Positions 19,512 to 27,804 of a DNA stretch of 64,000 nucleotides are shown here, piece after piece. The stretch comes from Ideonella dechloratans (GTDB lineage Bacteria > Pseudomonadota > Gammaproteobacteria > Burkholderiales > Burkholderiaceae_C). A program made the position numbers and the translations under genes. The notes under the pieces were generated by a model, which worked only from the letters and a program-made list of their open reading frames with translations, ran no database searches and had not been told where the DNA came from. The stretch spans positions 2,976,001 to 3,040,000 of the forward strand of contig NZ_CP088081.1 in NCBI RefSeq assembly GCF_021049305.1, in the 5' to 3' direction. Every line of letters starts with the position of its first letter. Position 1 is the stretch's first letter.

Positions 19512-20621
19512 ATGAGTCTGGCTACGCGTTGTCCCGCCTGCGGCACGGTCTTCCGTGTCGTGCAGGACCAGCTCAAGGTGTCCCAGGGCTGGGTGCGCTG
19601 CGGCCAATGCCACGAGGTCTTCAACGCCTTGGAGAGCCTGTTCGATCTGGACACCAGTCCGACTCCGCCGACCCCCTCTCCCGCCTCTTCGGACCCACCG
19701 CCCGCTCCGCAAGCCCCGGCCTTCGCAGCCACCGAACCCAGCACACTGGACGAGCCCCCCGCCCCTGGGCCTCGGCCCGGGCCCGCGCGGGAAGTCCACG
19801 GTCCCGCACCGGCGGCCGCTCCCACGACGGCAGCGCCGCCCACACCGGAACCCACACCCGAGCCTTCCCCCGAGCCAGAGTCGCCCCCGCCGGACGAACC
19901 GACGCCAGCCCCCGAGCCCGTTGACACGCCCGTCGCGCCGCCCCTGCCGGCTGGCTATGAACTTCCCGGCGATGGCGGCCAGGACGGGCTGGACGCCCCC
20001 GACACCGACGCGCTGGCCGCCCCCTTCGGCGCCAGCCGCCTGCCCGAATCCTGGGAGCGCGAGGCCCTGAAGCCCGAGGAAGCCGACCGACCGCCGAGCG
20101 AGGAGGTGATGCCCCGCTTCCTGCAGCAGGCGGAACGGCAGGCGCAGCGCGCCCGTCGCCTCCGGCGCGCGCTGCTGGCGAGCCTGTGCGGCCTGCTGCT
20201 GGTGCTGCTGGTCGGGCAGCTGACCTTGCAGGGCCGGGACCTGCTGGCCGCACATTGGCCGGCCAGCCGCCCCTACCTGGCCAGCTTGTGCAGCGCCATG
20301 GGCTGCGAGGTCGGTGCACCGATGGCCCTCGACCAGATCGTGCTGGACAGCAGCCAGCTGCAGACCACCGACGTGCCCGGCGAACTGACGATCACCGCCG
20401 AACTGCGCAACCGCGCCAGCTGGCCGGTGCGGCGCCCCTCGGTCGAGCTGACCCTGACCTCCGACGACGGGCTCACCCTCGCCCGGCGCGTGCTGAGCCC
20501 CGCCGATCTGGGCGCCACCGACACCACCCTGCCCGGTGAAGGCAATTGGCACGCCCAGGTGCGGCTGGACGTGGCCCCGCTGAAGGTCACCGGCTACGCC
20601 CTGGAAGTCTTCTATCCCTGA
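19512..20621 (+). CDS. Zinc-ribbon and DUF3426 membrane protein
   Basis: Protein of 369 residues. It begins with an MJ0042-type zinc ribbon (CPACGTVFRVVQDQLK then VRCGQCHEVF, four Cys). A long Pro/Glu-rich disordered stretch follows (about 45-150), then one membrane helix (about 217-235, LLASLCGLLLVLLVGQL) and a C-terminal DUF3426 domain expected in the periplasm. This architecture is common downstream of prmA in Burkholderiales, but its function is not established. It starts 40 bp after prmA and precedes the PfkB kinase gene. Confidence 0.8.
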   Translation: MSLATRCPACGTVFRVVQDQLKVSQGWVRCGQCHEVFNALESLFDLDTSPTPPTPSPASSDPPPAPQAPAFAATEPSTLDEPPAPGPRPGPAREVHGPAPAAAPTTAAPPTPEPTPEPSPEPESPPPDEPTPAPEPVDTPVAPPLPAGYELPGDGGQDGLDAPDTDALAAPFGASRLPESWEREALKPEEADRPPSEEVMPRFLQQAERQAQRARRLRRALLASLCGLLLVLLVGQLTLQGRDLLAAHWPASRPYLASLCSAMGCEVGAPMALDQIVLDSSQLQTTDVPGELTITAELRNRASWPVRRPSVELTLTSDDGLTLARRVLSPADLGATDTTLPGEGNWHAQVRLDVAPLKVTGYALEVFYP

Positions 20622-20650
20622 GCCCTGCGCTCACCCACCAAGGAATCCCC

Positions 20651-21559
20651 ATGGCCTGTCTCGTCTGCGGCTCGCTGGCTTTCGACACCATCACCGACTT
20701 CCCCGGCCGCTTTGCCGACCAGATCCTGCCCGACCAGGTGCACATCCTGAACGTGTCCTTCCTGGTGCCCACGCTGCGCCGAGAATGGGGCGGCTGCGCC
20801 GGCAACATCGCCTACACCCTGCGTCAGCTGGGGGGCGAGCCGGTGGTGCTGGCCGCCCTGGGCAATGACGGCCAGGCCTACCTGAACCGCTTCGACGAGC
20901 TGGGCATCGACACCGCCAGCGTGCTGCGCGTGGCCGACGACTACACGGCCCAGGCCATCATCATCACCGACCGGGACAACAACCAGATCACCGCCTTCCA
21001 CCCGGGCGCGATGCAAAGAGCCCACGAGATCGGTCTGCCCGCGCGACAGGACATGCGCCTGGCCATCATCGGGCCGGACGGCCGCGAAGCCATGCTGCGG
21101 CGCGCCCGCGACCTGCACGCCGCCGGCATCCCCTTCGTGTTTGATCCCGGCCAGGGTCTGCCCATGTTCAACGGCGAGGAGCTCAAGGCCTTCATCGCCC
21201 AGGCCACCTGGGTGGCGGTGAACGACTACGAAGCCCGCATGCTGTGCGACCGCGTCGGGCAGGAACTGGCCGACATCTCGCGCTCCCATCTGGCGGGTCT
21301 GGTGGTCACGTTGGGCGACCAGGGCGCGGACGTGTGGGTGCAGGGCGAACGCCAGCGCGTGCCGGGCGTGACCGCCTCGGCCCTGGTGGACCCCACCGGC
21401 TGTGGCGATGCCTTCCGGGGTGGGCTGCTGTTCGGCCTGGAGCAGGGCTGGCCGCTGGCCCGCTGCGTGGAACTGGGCAACCGCCTGGGTGCCCTGAAGA
21501 TCGCCCACCGCGGCGGTCAGAACCACCCGATCGAACGCGCGGCACTGAGCCTGGGCTGA
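20651..21559 (+). CDS. PfkB/adenosine-kinase-like carbohydrate kinase
   Basis: Ribokinase-family kinase of 302 residues. The N-terminal substrate motif is WGGCAGNIAYTLRQLGG, and the C-terminal catalytic motif is VDPTGCGDAFRGGLL, where the GAGD core reads GCGD; Asp remains. The sequence resembles bacterial adenosine kinase-like proteins, but the substrate (nucleoside or sugar) cannot be fixed. ATG at 20651 follows AAGGAA. It is the last gene of the accB-side cluster and is followed by a strong intrinsic terminator at 21582-21600. Confidence 0.8.
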   Translation: MACLVCGSLAFDTITDFPGRFADQILPDQVHILNVSFLVPTLRREWGGCAGNIAYTLRQLGGEPVVLAALGNDGQAYLNRFDELGIDTASVLRVADDYTAQAIIITDRDNNQITAFHPGAMQRAHEIGLPARQDMRLAIIGPDGREAMLRRARDLHAAGIPFVFDPGQGLPMFNGEELKAFIAQATWVAVNDYEARMLCDRVGQELADISRSHLAGLVVTLGDQGADVWVQGERQRVPGVTASALVDPTGCGDAFRGGLLFGLEQGWPLARCVELGNRLGALKIAHRGGQNHPIERAALSLG

Positions 21560-21581
21560 GTCCCGCGCGGAGACAAAAAAA

Positions 21582-21600
21582 AGCCCGGCCAGGCCGGGCT
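21582..21600. terminator. Bidirectional intrinsic terminator
   Basis: AGCCCGGCC-A-GGCCGGGCT hairpin flanked by eight A on the left and a short T run on the right. It serves the plus-strand kinase gene, and its A-tract gives a U-tract for the minus-strand histone-like gene that ends at 21642. Confidence 0.85.
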
Positions 21601-21641
21601 TTCCGAGTCACGCAGGCGGCATGCGCCGCCTGACAGGACGC

Positions 21642-22232
21642 TCAGGGCTTGTTGCCCGTCGGGAAGGGCCAGGCAGCCGTCGGGCTCAGGGCCGTCTTGG
21701 CCGCGCTCGCCGCAGGCGCAGGGGCCGCAGGGGCAGGTTTGGCGGGGGCCTTCTTGGCCGCCGCCTTCTTGGCCGGAGCGGCCTTCTTCGCCGGCGCCGC
21801 CGCCTTCTTCGCAGCAGCCTTCTTCGCCGGAGCTGCCGCCTTCTTGGCCGGAGCGGCTGCCTTCTTCGCCGGAGCCGCCGCCTTCTTGGCCGGAGCGGCT
21901 GCCTTCTTGGCCGGTGCCGCCGCCTTCTTTGCGGGCGCAGCAGCCTTCTTCGCCGGAGCCGCCGCCTTCTTCGCGGGCGCAGCAGCCTTCTTCGCCGGAG
22001 CGGCGGCCTTCTTGGCCGGTGCAGCCTTCTTCGCCGGAGCCGCCGCCTTCTTGGCCGGTGCCGCCTTCTTCGCCGGAGCGGCGGCCTTCTTGGCCGGTGC
22101 CGCCTTCTTCGCCGGAGCGGCGGCCTTCTTCGGCTCAGCCTTCTTCGCAGCAGCCTTCACCACCGGCTTGACCGGCGTGGCCTTCTTGGCCGGTGCCTTC
22201 TTGGCCGGAGCCGCCTTCTTCGCAGTTGCCAT
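21642..22232 (-). CDS. Histone H1-like alanine/lysine-rich nucleoid protein
   Basis: Protein of 196 residues composed almost wholly of KKAAPA/KKAAAPA repeats (residues about 5-170), very basic, resembling the bacterial H1-like proteins of the Hc1/AlgP type that coat and condense DNA. A conserved-looking non-repetitive end reads LSPTAAWPFPTGNKP. The start is the ATG of MATAKKA, with AAGGAG ideally placed upstream (22239-22244). The DNA is itself a long imperfect repeat and may vary in length by slippage. Function in chromatin is known for the class and inferred here. Confidence 0.85.
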   Translation of the reverse strand: MATAKKAAPAKKAPAKKATPVKPVVKAAAKKAEPKKAAAPAKKAAPAKKAAAPAKKAAPAKKAAAPAKKAAPAKKAAAPAKKAAAPAKKAAAPAKKAAAPAKKAAAPAKKAAAPAKKAAAPAKKAAAPAKKAAAPAKKAAAKKAAAPAKKAAPAKKAAAKKAPAKPAPAAPAPAASAAKTALSPTAAWPFPTGNKP

Positions 22233-22495
22233 TTCAAACTCCTTGATCAAGTTGCAGAAACACCGTGCCGCTCGAGACAGCCCGGCAATCCATCGCCCGC
22301 GGTGTTATCCCGGCATGCCGGGGCTCCCCCGGTGCGATGAATGGGGAGACAGCACGTCGCTCGACTTCTGCGGCCGAGCGGACGGGCTGAGGATCTTGAT
22401 CTCTCGCTGTCTGGAACCGACAACCGCCAGAAGCAGGTGGCCTCGCCGAAGGGCTCAACGCCTGAGCCTCTCCGCCCACCCGGCCCCCTGACCGG

Positions 22496-23713
22496 TCAGT
22501 CCCAGCTCAGTGCGCCACCGGATTGGTACTCGATGACGCGGGTCTCGAAAAAGTTGCGCTCCTTCTTCAGATCGATCATCTCGCTCATCCAGGGGAACGG
22601 GTTTTCCTCGTTCGGGAAGAGCGCATCCAGACCGATCTGGGTGGCACGGCGGTTGGCGATGTAGCGCAGGTAGCCCTTGAACATCGAGGCGTTCAGGCCC
22701 AGCACGCCACGCGGCATGGTGTCTTCGGCGTAGCGGTATTCCAGGTCCACGGCCTTCTCGAAAAGCGCCCGGATCTCGGCCTTGAACTCGGCCGTCCACA
22801 GGTGCGGGTTCTCGAGCTTGATCTGGTTGATCAGGTCGATGCCGAAGTTGCAGTGCATGGACTCGTCGCGCAGGATGTACTGGTACTGCTCGGCGGCACC
22901 GGTCATCTTGTTCTGGCGGCCCAGCGCCAGGATCTGCGTGAAACCCACGTAGAAGAACAGACCTTCCATCAGGCAGGCGAAGACGATCAGCGAACGCAGC
23001 AGCGTCTGGTCGGCTTCGGGCGTCCCGGTCTTGAAGGTCGGGTCCATGATCGCGTCGATGAACGGGATCAGGAACTCGTCCTTGTCACGGATCGACGAGA
23101 CCTCGTGGTAGGCGTTGAAGATCTCGCTCTCGTCCAGGCCCAGAGACTCCACGATGTACTGGTAGGCGTGGGTATGGATGGCCTCTTCGAAGGCCTGGCG
23201 CAGCAGGAACTGGCGGCACTCGGGCGCCGTGATGTGGCGGTAGGTGCCCAGCGTGATGTTGTTGGCGGCCAGCGAGTCGGCGGTCACGAAGAAGCCGAGG
23301 TTGCGCTTGATGATGCGGCGCTCGTCTTCGCTCAGGCCGTTGGGATCCTTCCAGGTCGCGATGTCGCGCGACATGTTGATCTCCTGCGGCATCCAGTGGT
23401 TGGCACAGGTGGCGAGGTATTTTTCCCAGGCCCACTTGTACTTGAACGGCACCAGCTGATTCACATCGGTCTGGCCGTTGATGATGCGCTTGTCGGCCAC
23501 GTTCACACGACGCGTGCTCTTGGCCACCACGGAACTGGCGGCGGTGGCCGCCGAGGCAGCGGACGCATCCGGAGAGGAAGGGGTGGAGGCCACAGCAACC
23601 GTTGCCGTTTGAAGAGGCGACGGGGTCACAGTCCGCAGGCCGAGTTCGGCTTCAGGCGCGGGACGTTGAGCAGGATTCGGCGGGGTACGAACGTCGTCTT
23701 CCCAGACCAGCAT
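22496..23713 (-). CDS. nrdB: Class Ia ribonucleotide reductase beta subunit
   Basis: Di-iron/tyrosyl radical subunit that supplies the radical to NrdA for deoxyribonucleotide synthesis. Metal-ligand helices include [15 protein letters not shown] and [16 protein letters not shown]. It is 405 residues, starting at [12 protein letters not shown]. The first ~75 residues are a low-complexity Ala/Ser/Thr/Pro stretch absent from typical NrdB proteins, with the core beginning around [16 protein letters not shown]. An upstream in-frame stretch of 43 codons is not used. It lies 187 bp downstream of nrdA in the same direction. Confidence 0.94.
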   Translation of the reverse strand: MLVWEDDVRTPPNPAQRPAPEAELGLRTVTPSPLQTATVAVASTPSSPDASAASAATAASSVVAKSTRRVNVADKRIINGQTDVNQLVPFKYKWAWEKYLATCANHWMPQEINMSRDIATWKDPNGLSEDERRIIKRNLGFFVTADSLAANNITLGTYRHITAPECRQFLLRQAFEEAIHTHAYQYIVESLGLDESEIFNAYHEVSSIRDKDEFLIPFIDAIMDPTFKTGTPEADQTLLRSLIVFACLMEGLFFYVGFTQILALGRQNKMTGAAEQYQYILRDESMHCNFGIDLINQIKLENPHLWTAEFKAEIRALFEKAVDLEYRYAEDTMPRGVLGLNASMFKGYLRYIANRRATQIGLDALFPNEENPFPWMSEMIDLKKERNFFETRVIEYQSGGALSWD

Positions 23714-23900
23714 GGCGTGTTTCCTATGGGGCGAATTATCGGAGTGTTGTGTTGGAACACCAAGCACTTCTTGACAGATGAACGACAGCGATGTTGCAGC
23801 ACTGCATCGCAATGCAGCAGTGTTCACGCCCTCGCGCACCACGAACCGACTTCAAGCGCGTGCCTGCAGACCATGTGCGGCACGCGCTTGTCATCGCGGC

Positions 23901-26816
23901 TTACTGGCAGGCCTCGCAGCCCGGATCATCGATCGCGCAGAACTTGATGTCGGTGGCCGGTGCAGCCTCGGCCATCGCAGCCTGGGCCTGCGAGGCCGCA
24001 GCCTCCATCGCGGACAGACCGCCCGCACCACCGGCCATCGGCACCGCGTTGAGCGAACCGGCCGAGATGGTCGACTTCTCGGCATGGGTGGCGCCCATGG
24101 TGCGCAGGTAGTAGGTGGTCTTCAGGCCACGCACCCAGGCCAGCTTGTAGGTCTCGTCGAGCTTCTTGCCCGAGGCGCCGGCCATGTAGATGTTGAGCGA
24201 CTGGGCCTGGTCGATCCACTTCTGGCGACGCGCCGCCGCTTCCACCAGCCACTGGGTCTCGACCTCGAAGGCCGTGGCGTAGAGCTGCTTGAGCTCATCG
24301 GGCACGCGGTCGATGCGGCGCAGCGAACCGTCGTAGTGCTTGAGGTCCATGACCATCACGCTGTCCCACAGGCCGAGCTTCTTGAGGTCGCGCACCAGGT
24401 ACTCGTTGACCACGGTGAACTCGCCGGACAGATTGGACTTGACCGACAGGTTGCCGAAGCAGGGCTCGATCGAGGCGTCCACGCCGATGATGTTGGAGAT
24501 GGTCGCGGTCGGGGCGATGGCCACGCAGTTGCTGTTGCGCATGCCGTCGCGGGCGATCTTGGCGCGCAGCGCATCCCAGTCCAGGGTCATGCTGCGGTCC
24601 ACGTCCACATAGCCGCCGCGCTGCTGGGCCAGCAGATCGATCGAGTCGATCGGCAGGATGCCACGGTCCCACAGCGAGCCGCGGTAGGTCGAATAGCGGC
24701 CCCGCTCGGCGGCCAACTCGGACGATGCCCAGTAGGCGTGGTAGCAGACGGCTTCCATCGAGCGGTCGGCGAACTCCACCGCGGCCTGGCTGGCGTAGGG
24801 CGTGCGCAGCTGATACAGCGCATCCTGGAAGCCCATGATGCCCAGGCCCACCGGACGGTGACGCAGGTTGGAGTCGCGCGCCTTCTTGACCGCGTAGTAG
24901 TTGATGTCGATGACGTTGTCCAGCATGCGCATGGCGGTGGACACGGTCTTCTTCAGCTTGTCGAGATCCAGCTCCTTGCCGTTGACGCCGTCCTTCAGGT
25001 GCTGGGCCAGGTTGACCGAGCCCAGGTTGCAGACGGCGATCTCGTCATCGCTGGTGTTGAGCGTGATCTCGGTGCACAGGTTGGACGAGTGCACCACGCC
25101 CACATGCTGCTGCGGCGAGCGCACATTGCAGGCATCCTTGAAGGTGATCCAGGGATGACCGGTCTCGAACAGCATGGTCAGCATCTTGCGCCACAGGTCC
25201 TTGGCGGGCATGCGCTTGAAGAGCTTGATCTCGCCGCGGTCGGCCTTGGCCTCGTAGGCGGTGTAGGCAGCCTCGAAGTCGGCACCGATCTTGTCGTGCA
25301 GGTCCGGGCAGGTGGAGGGGCTGAACAGGGTCCAGTCACCGCCCTCGATCACCCGCTTCATGAACAGATCCGGAATCCAGTTCGCGGTGTTCATGTCGTG
25401 GGTGCGGCGGCGGTCGTCGCCAGTGTTCTTGCGCAGCTCCAGGAACTCTTCGATGTCCAGGTGCCAGCTTTCCAGGTAGGCGCAGACGGCGCCCTTGCGC
25501 TTGCCGCCCTGGTTCACCGCCACGGCCGTGTCGTTAACCACCTTCAGGAAGGGGACCACGCCCTGGCTCTTGCCGTTGGTGCCCTTGATGTAGGAGCCCA
25601 GCGCGCGCACATTGGTCCAGTCATTGCCCAGGCCGCCGGCGAACTTCGACAGCAGCGCGTTCTCCTTCAGGGCCTCGTAGATGCCGTCCAGGTCGTCGGC
25701 CACCGTGGTCAGGTAGCAGCTCGACAGCTGCGAGCGGCGGGTGCCCGCGTTGAACAGCGTGGGCGTGGACGACATGAAGTCGAAGGTCGACAGCACGTTG
25801 TAGAACTCGATGGCCCGCGCCTCGCGGTCGATCTCGTTCAGGGCCAGACCCATGGCCACCCGCATGAAGAAGGCCTGCGGCATCTCGATGCGCTGCTCGT
25901 CCACATGCAGGAAGTAGCGGTCGAACAGGGTCTGCAGGCCCAGGTAATCGAACTGCAGGTCACGGTCGGCCTGCAGCGCCGCACCCAGCTTGGCCAGGTC
26001 GAACTGCATCAGCTTCTCGTCCAGCAGTTCGGCCTGCACACCCTTCTTGATGAACTTGGGGAAGTACTCGGCGTAGCGCTGGGCCATCTCGGCCTGGGTC
26101 GCTTCCTCGCCCAGGATCTCCTTGCGGATGGTGTGCAGCAGCAGGCGCGCGGTGGCACGGGTGTAGGCCGGCTCCTTCTCGATCAGGGTGCGGGCGGCCA
26201 GGATGGCGGCCTTGTAGACCTCGTCGATGGGCACACCGTCGTACAGATTGCGACGGGTCTCGGCCAGGATGGGCTCGGGGCGCACATCCGCGCCCAGGTC
26301 GGCACAGGCCGATTCAATCAGGGCCTGCAGCTTGCCTTCGTCCAGCGGCACGCGCTGGCCGCGGTCGGTCACCGTCAGGGTGTGCACCAGTGCGGCTTCG
26401 GCAGCCTGACCGGCCTTGGCGCGCTCCTGCGCGCGGCGTTCGCGGTACAGCACATAGGCACGCGCCACTTCATGGTGGCCTCCACGCATCAGGCCCAGTT
26501 CGACCTGGTCCTGCACGTCTTCAATATGGAAGGTGCCACCGCCCGGACGCGAGCGCATCAGCGCGCGCACCACGGCATCGGTCAGCGCCTCCACCATCTC
26601 GCGCACGCTGGCCGACGCGGCACCCTGGGTGCCGTGCACCGCCAGGAAGGCCTTCATCAGGGCCACGGCGATCTTGTTGGGCTCGAAGGACACCACGGCG
26701 CCATTGCGGCGGATGATCTGGTAACCCTGGAAGGCACCGGCATCGCGCTGCTCGGGCGCCGCTGCGGGACGGACGCCCATCGTGGATTCGGAGGTGCTGG
26801 TGGCAACAGCTTGCAT
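23901..26816 (-). CDS. nrdA: Class Ia ribonucleotide reductase alpha subunit
   Basis: Catalytic and allosteric subunit, 971 residues. The N-terminal ATP-cone (GYQIIRRNGAVVSFEPNKIA) is followed by a second ATP-cone-like segment (about residues 150-250, LDEGKLQALIESACADLG). The active site shows SSCYLTTVADD, HSSNLCTEITLNT (NxCxE) and, near the end, the redox pair in DDPGCEACQ. Two cones suggest dATP-controlled oligomerisation, as known for some Pseudomonas enzymes. GAGGGG precedes the ATG. Expression is probably NrdR-controlled from the promoter at 27112-27140, with a ~290-nt leader. Confidence 0.96.
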   Translation of the reverse strand: MQAVATSTSESTMGVRPAAAPEQRDAGAFQGYQIIRRNGAVVSFEPNKIAVALMKAFLAVHGTQGAASASVREMVEALTDAVVRALMRSRPGGGTFHIEDVQDQVELGLMRGGHHEVARAYVLYRERRAQERAKAGQAAEAALVHTLTVTDRGQRVPLDEGKLQALIESACADLGADVRPEPILAETRRNLYDGVPIDEVYKAAILAARTLIEKEPAYTRATARLLLHTIRKEILGEEATQAEMAQRYAEYFPKFIKKGVQAELLDEKLMQFDLAKLGAALQADRDLQFDYLGLQTLFDRYFLHVDEQRIEMPQAFFMRVAMGLALNEIDREARAIEFYNVLSTFDFMSSTPTLFNAGTRRSQLSSCYLTTVADDLDGIYEALKENALLSKFAGGLGNDWTNVRALGSYIKGTNGKSQGVVPFLKVVNDTAVAVNQGGKRKGAVCAYLESWHLDIEEFLELRKNTGDDRRRTHDMNTANWIPDLFMKRVIEGGDWTLFSPSTCPDLHDKIGADFEAAYTAYEAKADRGEIKLFKRMPAKDLWRKMLTMLFETGHPWITFKDACNVRSPQQHVGVVHSSNLCTEITLNTSDDEIAVCNLGSVNLAQHLKDGVNGKELDLDKLKKTVSTAMRMLDNVIDINYYAVKKARDSNLRHRPVGLGIMGFQDALYQLRTPYASQAAVEFADRSMEAVCYHAYWASSELAAERGRYSTYRGSLWDRGILPIDSIDLLAQQRGGYVDVDRSMTLDWDALRAKIARDGMRNSNCVAIAPTATISNIIGVDASIEPCFGNLSVKSNLSGEFTVVNEYLVRDLKKLGLWDSVMVMDLKHYDGSLRRIDRVPDELKQLYATAFEVETQWLVEAAARRQKWIDQAQSLNIYMAGASGKKLDETYKLAWVRGLKTTYYLRTMGATHAEKSTISAGSLNAVPMAGGAGGLSAMEAAASQAQAAMAEAAPATDIKFCAIDDPGCEACQ

Positions 26817-26927
26817 GAGTTCCCCTCGGTGAAGTTCTTGGTGCGCGACCCTCTGGGCATCAACAGGGAAAAGAGATCCCCTGCGGCGCCGCAGCGTCGC
26901 TGAAAAACAAAGATTGAAAAAAGAAAG

Positions 26928-26957
26928 GTCGCCGCGGGAGGTTCAACCCGTGGCGAC
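26928..26957 (-). terminator. Terminator-like hairpin inside the nrdA leader (possible attenuator)
   Basis: Two 11-base arms (26928-26938 and 26947-26957) pair with a single G-T/A-C position and an 8-base loop. On the minus strand the right arm is followed at once by CTTTCTTTTTTC. It has the form of an intrinsic terminator and lies between the nrdA promoter and nrdA. Transcription must pass it to reach the gene, so it may attenuate, or end a short upstream transcript. Confidence 0.6.
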
Positions 26958-27074
26958 GGCTCGACTTCGTCGGATCCCGGTGGTCATGCCGCGCTCGGTG
27001 GAGGGGTGTCCCTGGCCGCTCACCCCAGGAAGGGTGTTCGCGCGGAGCAGGTCACAGCCGAGTCGGTGTTGCAT
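26943..27074 (-). CDS. Candidate 43-residue leader ORF upstream of nrdA
   Basis: Short ORF (MQHRLGCDLLRANTLPGV and on; Arg-rich end RRSRAVATG) in the transcribed leader between the predicted nrdA start site and the terminator-like hairpin. Its TGA falls in the hairpin loop, so a ribosome finishing the ORF would cover the hairpin. No clear Shine-Dalgarno sequence precedes the ATG at 27072-27074. It does not look like any protein I know and could be chance in GC-rich DNA; the geometry is the only support. Confidence 0.3.
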   Translation of the reverse strand: MQHRLGCDLLRANTLPGVSGQGHPSTERGMTTGIRRSRAVATG

Positions 27075-27109
27075 GTCAGGATGTCCAAGCCGAAAGCTTA
27101 TCACGCTGG

Positions 27110-27156
27110 ACACTATATCTGGGGTCGCCACCCCATTCAAGCACTACCGATAGCGT
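27110..27156 (-). promoter_or_regulatory. Pair of NrdR boxes upstream of nrdA
   Basis: Read on the plus strand, ACACTATATCTGGGGT (27110-27125) matches 13 of 16 positions of the NrdR-box consensus ACACWATATATWGTGT. GCACTACCGATAGCGT (27141-27156) matches 11-12 of 16. Their starts are exactly 31 bp apart, about three helical turns, as is usual for NrdR box pairs. Box 1 covers the -10 element and box 2 lies just upstream of the -35, so binding of dATP-NrdR would repress. nrdR itself is not in the window. Confidence 0.75.
27112..27140 (-). promoter_or_regulatory. Predicted nrdA promoter
   Basis: On the minus strand: TTGAAT (27135-27140), 17-bp spacer, TATAGT (27112-27117). Predicted start near 27105, leaving a leader of about 290 nt before the nrdA ATG at 26816. 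The -10 sits inside NrdR box 1. Confidence 0.7.
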
Positions 27157-27189
27157 AGAACCCTGATGCCGCTTTGCAACGCTCCGGGC

Positions 27190-27804
27190 TCAGCCGGCCG
27201 CGGTGCCCTGCGGCCAGGCCCAGCCCAGGGCCGCCAGGCGCGAGGCGACGAGGCCCCAGTCGAAACCCTCGCCAGGGTCACGCTTGCGCCCCGGGGCCAC
27301 ATGCTCATGCCCCACGGCGGCGCGCACCGGATAGGCCCGCGCCACGGCTTGCAGAAGACGTGCCAGGGTCTCGTACTGTGATGCCTCGAAGGGATCGCCC
27401 TCCAGGCCCTCGAGCTCGATGCCGATGGCGTAGTCGTTGCAGCTCTCGCGCCCCTGCCAGCACGACCGGCCGGCGTGCCAGGCGCGGTCGTCACAGGAGA
27501 CGAACTGCAGCAGCTGCCCATCGCGCCGGATCACGAAGTGGGCCGAGACCTCCAGGCCGCGGATGCCCTCGTAGTACGGGTGGGCCGACCAGTCCAGCGT
27601 GTTGGTGAACAGGCGGACGATGCCGTCACCACCGTATTCACCGGGCGGCAGGCTGATGGAATGCAGCACGACCAGATCGATGGGCACGCCGGCGGGCCGG
27701 GGGCCGAAGTTCGGCGAGGGCACGGCCTGTGCGCCAGACCACCACCCCGCCTGCCAGTCCGCCTTCCAGTTCGGCCCGGGAGGCGGCGTCGCCGCGGCGT
27801 TCAT
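27190..27804 (-). CDS. ampD: 1,6-anhydro-N-acetylmuramyl-L-alanine amidase AmpD
   Basis: Cytoplasmic zinc amidase of murein recycling that removes the peptide from anhydromuropeptides and, in bacteria with AmpC, tunes beta-lactamase induction. The amidase_2 fold shows the zinc-ligand candidates in VVLHSISLPPGEYGG, the region WSAHPYYEGIRGLEVSAHFVI, and HEHVAPGRKRDPGEGFDW near the end. Length is 204 residues. Its start overlaps the pilR stop by four bases, so it is the last gene of the operon. Mpl elsewhere in the window works in the same pathway. Confidence 0.93.
   Translation of the reverse strand: MNAAATPPPGPNWKADWQAGWWSGAQAVPSPNFGPRPAGVPIDLVVLHSISLPPGEYGGDGIVRLFTNTLDWSAHPYYEGIRGLEVSAHFVIRRDGQLLQFVSCDDRAWHAGRSCWQGRESCNDYAIGIELEGLEGDPFEASQYETLARLLQAVARAYPVRAAVGHEHVAPGRKRDPGEGFDWGLVASRLAALGWAWPQGTAAG

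Noticed and set aside
17090..19927. 945-codon minus-strand ORF
   Set aside because: Antisense to accC, prmA and the zinc-ribbon gene; no motif.
21740..22230. CRISPR-like repetitive DNA
   Set aside because: The repeats are in-frame codons of the histone-like protein, with no spacers.
23778..26903. 1041-codon plus-strand ORF
   Set aside because: Fully antisense to nrdA, with Gln/His/Val-rich content typical of shadow frames in GC-rich genes.
26817..27105. Cobalamin riboswitch in the nrdA leader
   Set aside because: No B12-box is visible, and class Ia reductase does not need B12; the hairpin is better explained as a terminator.
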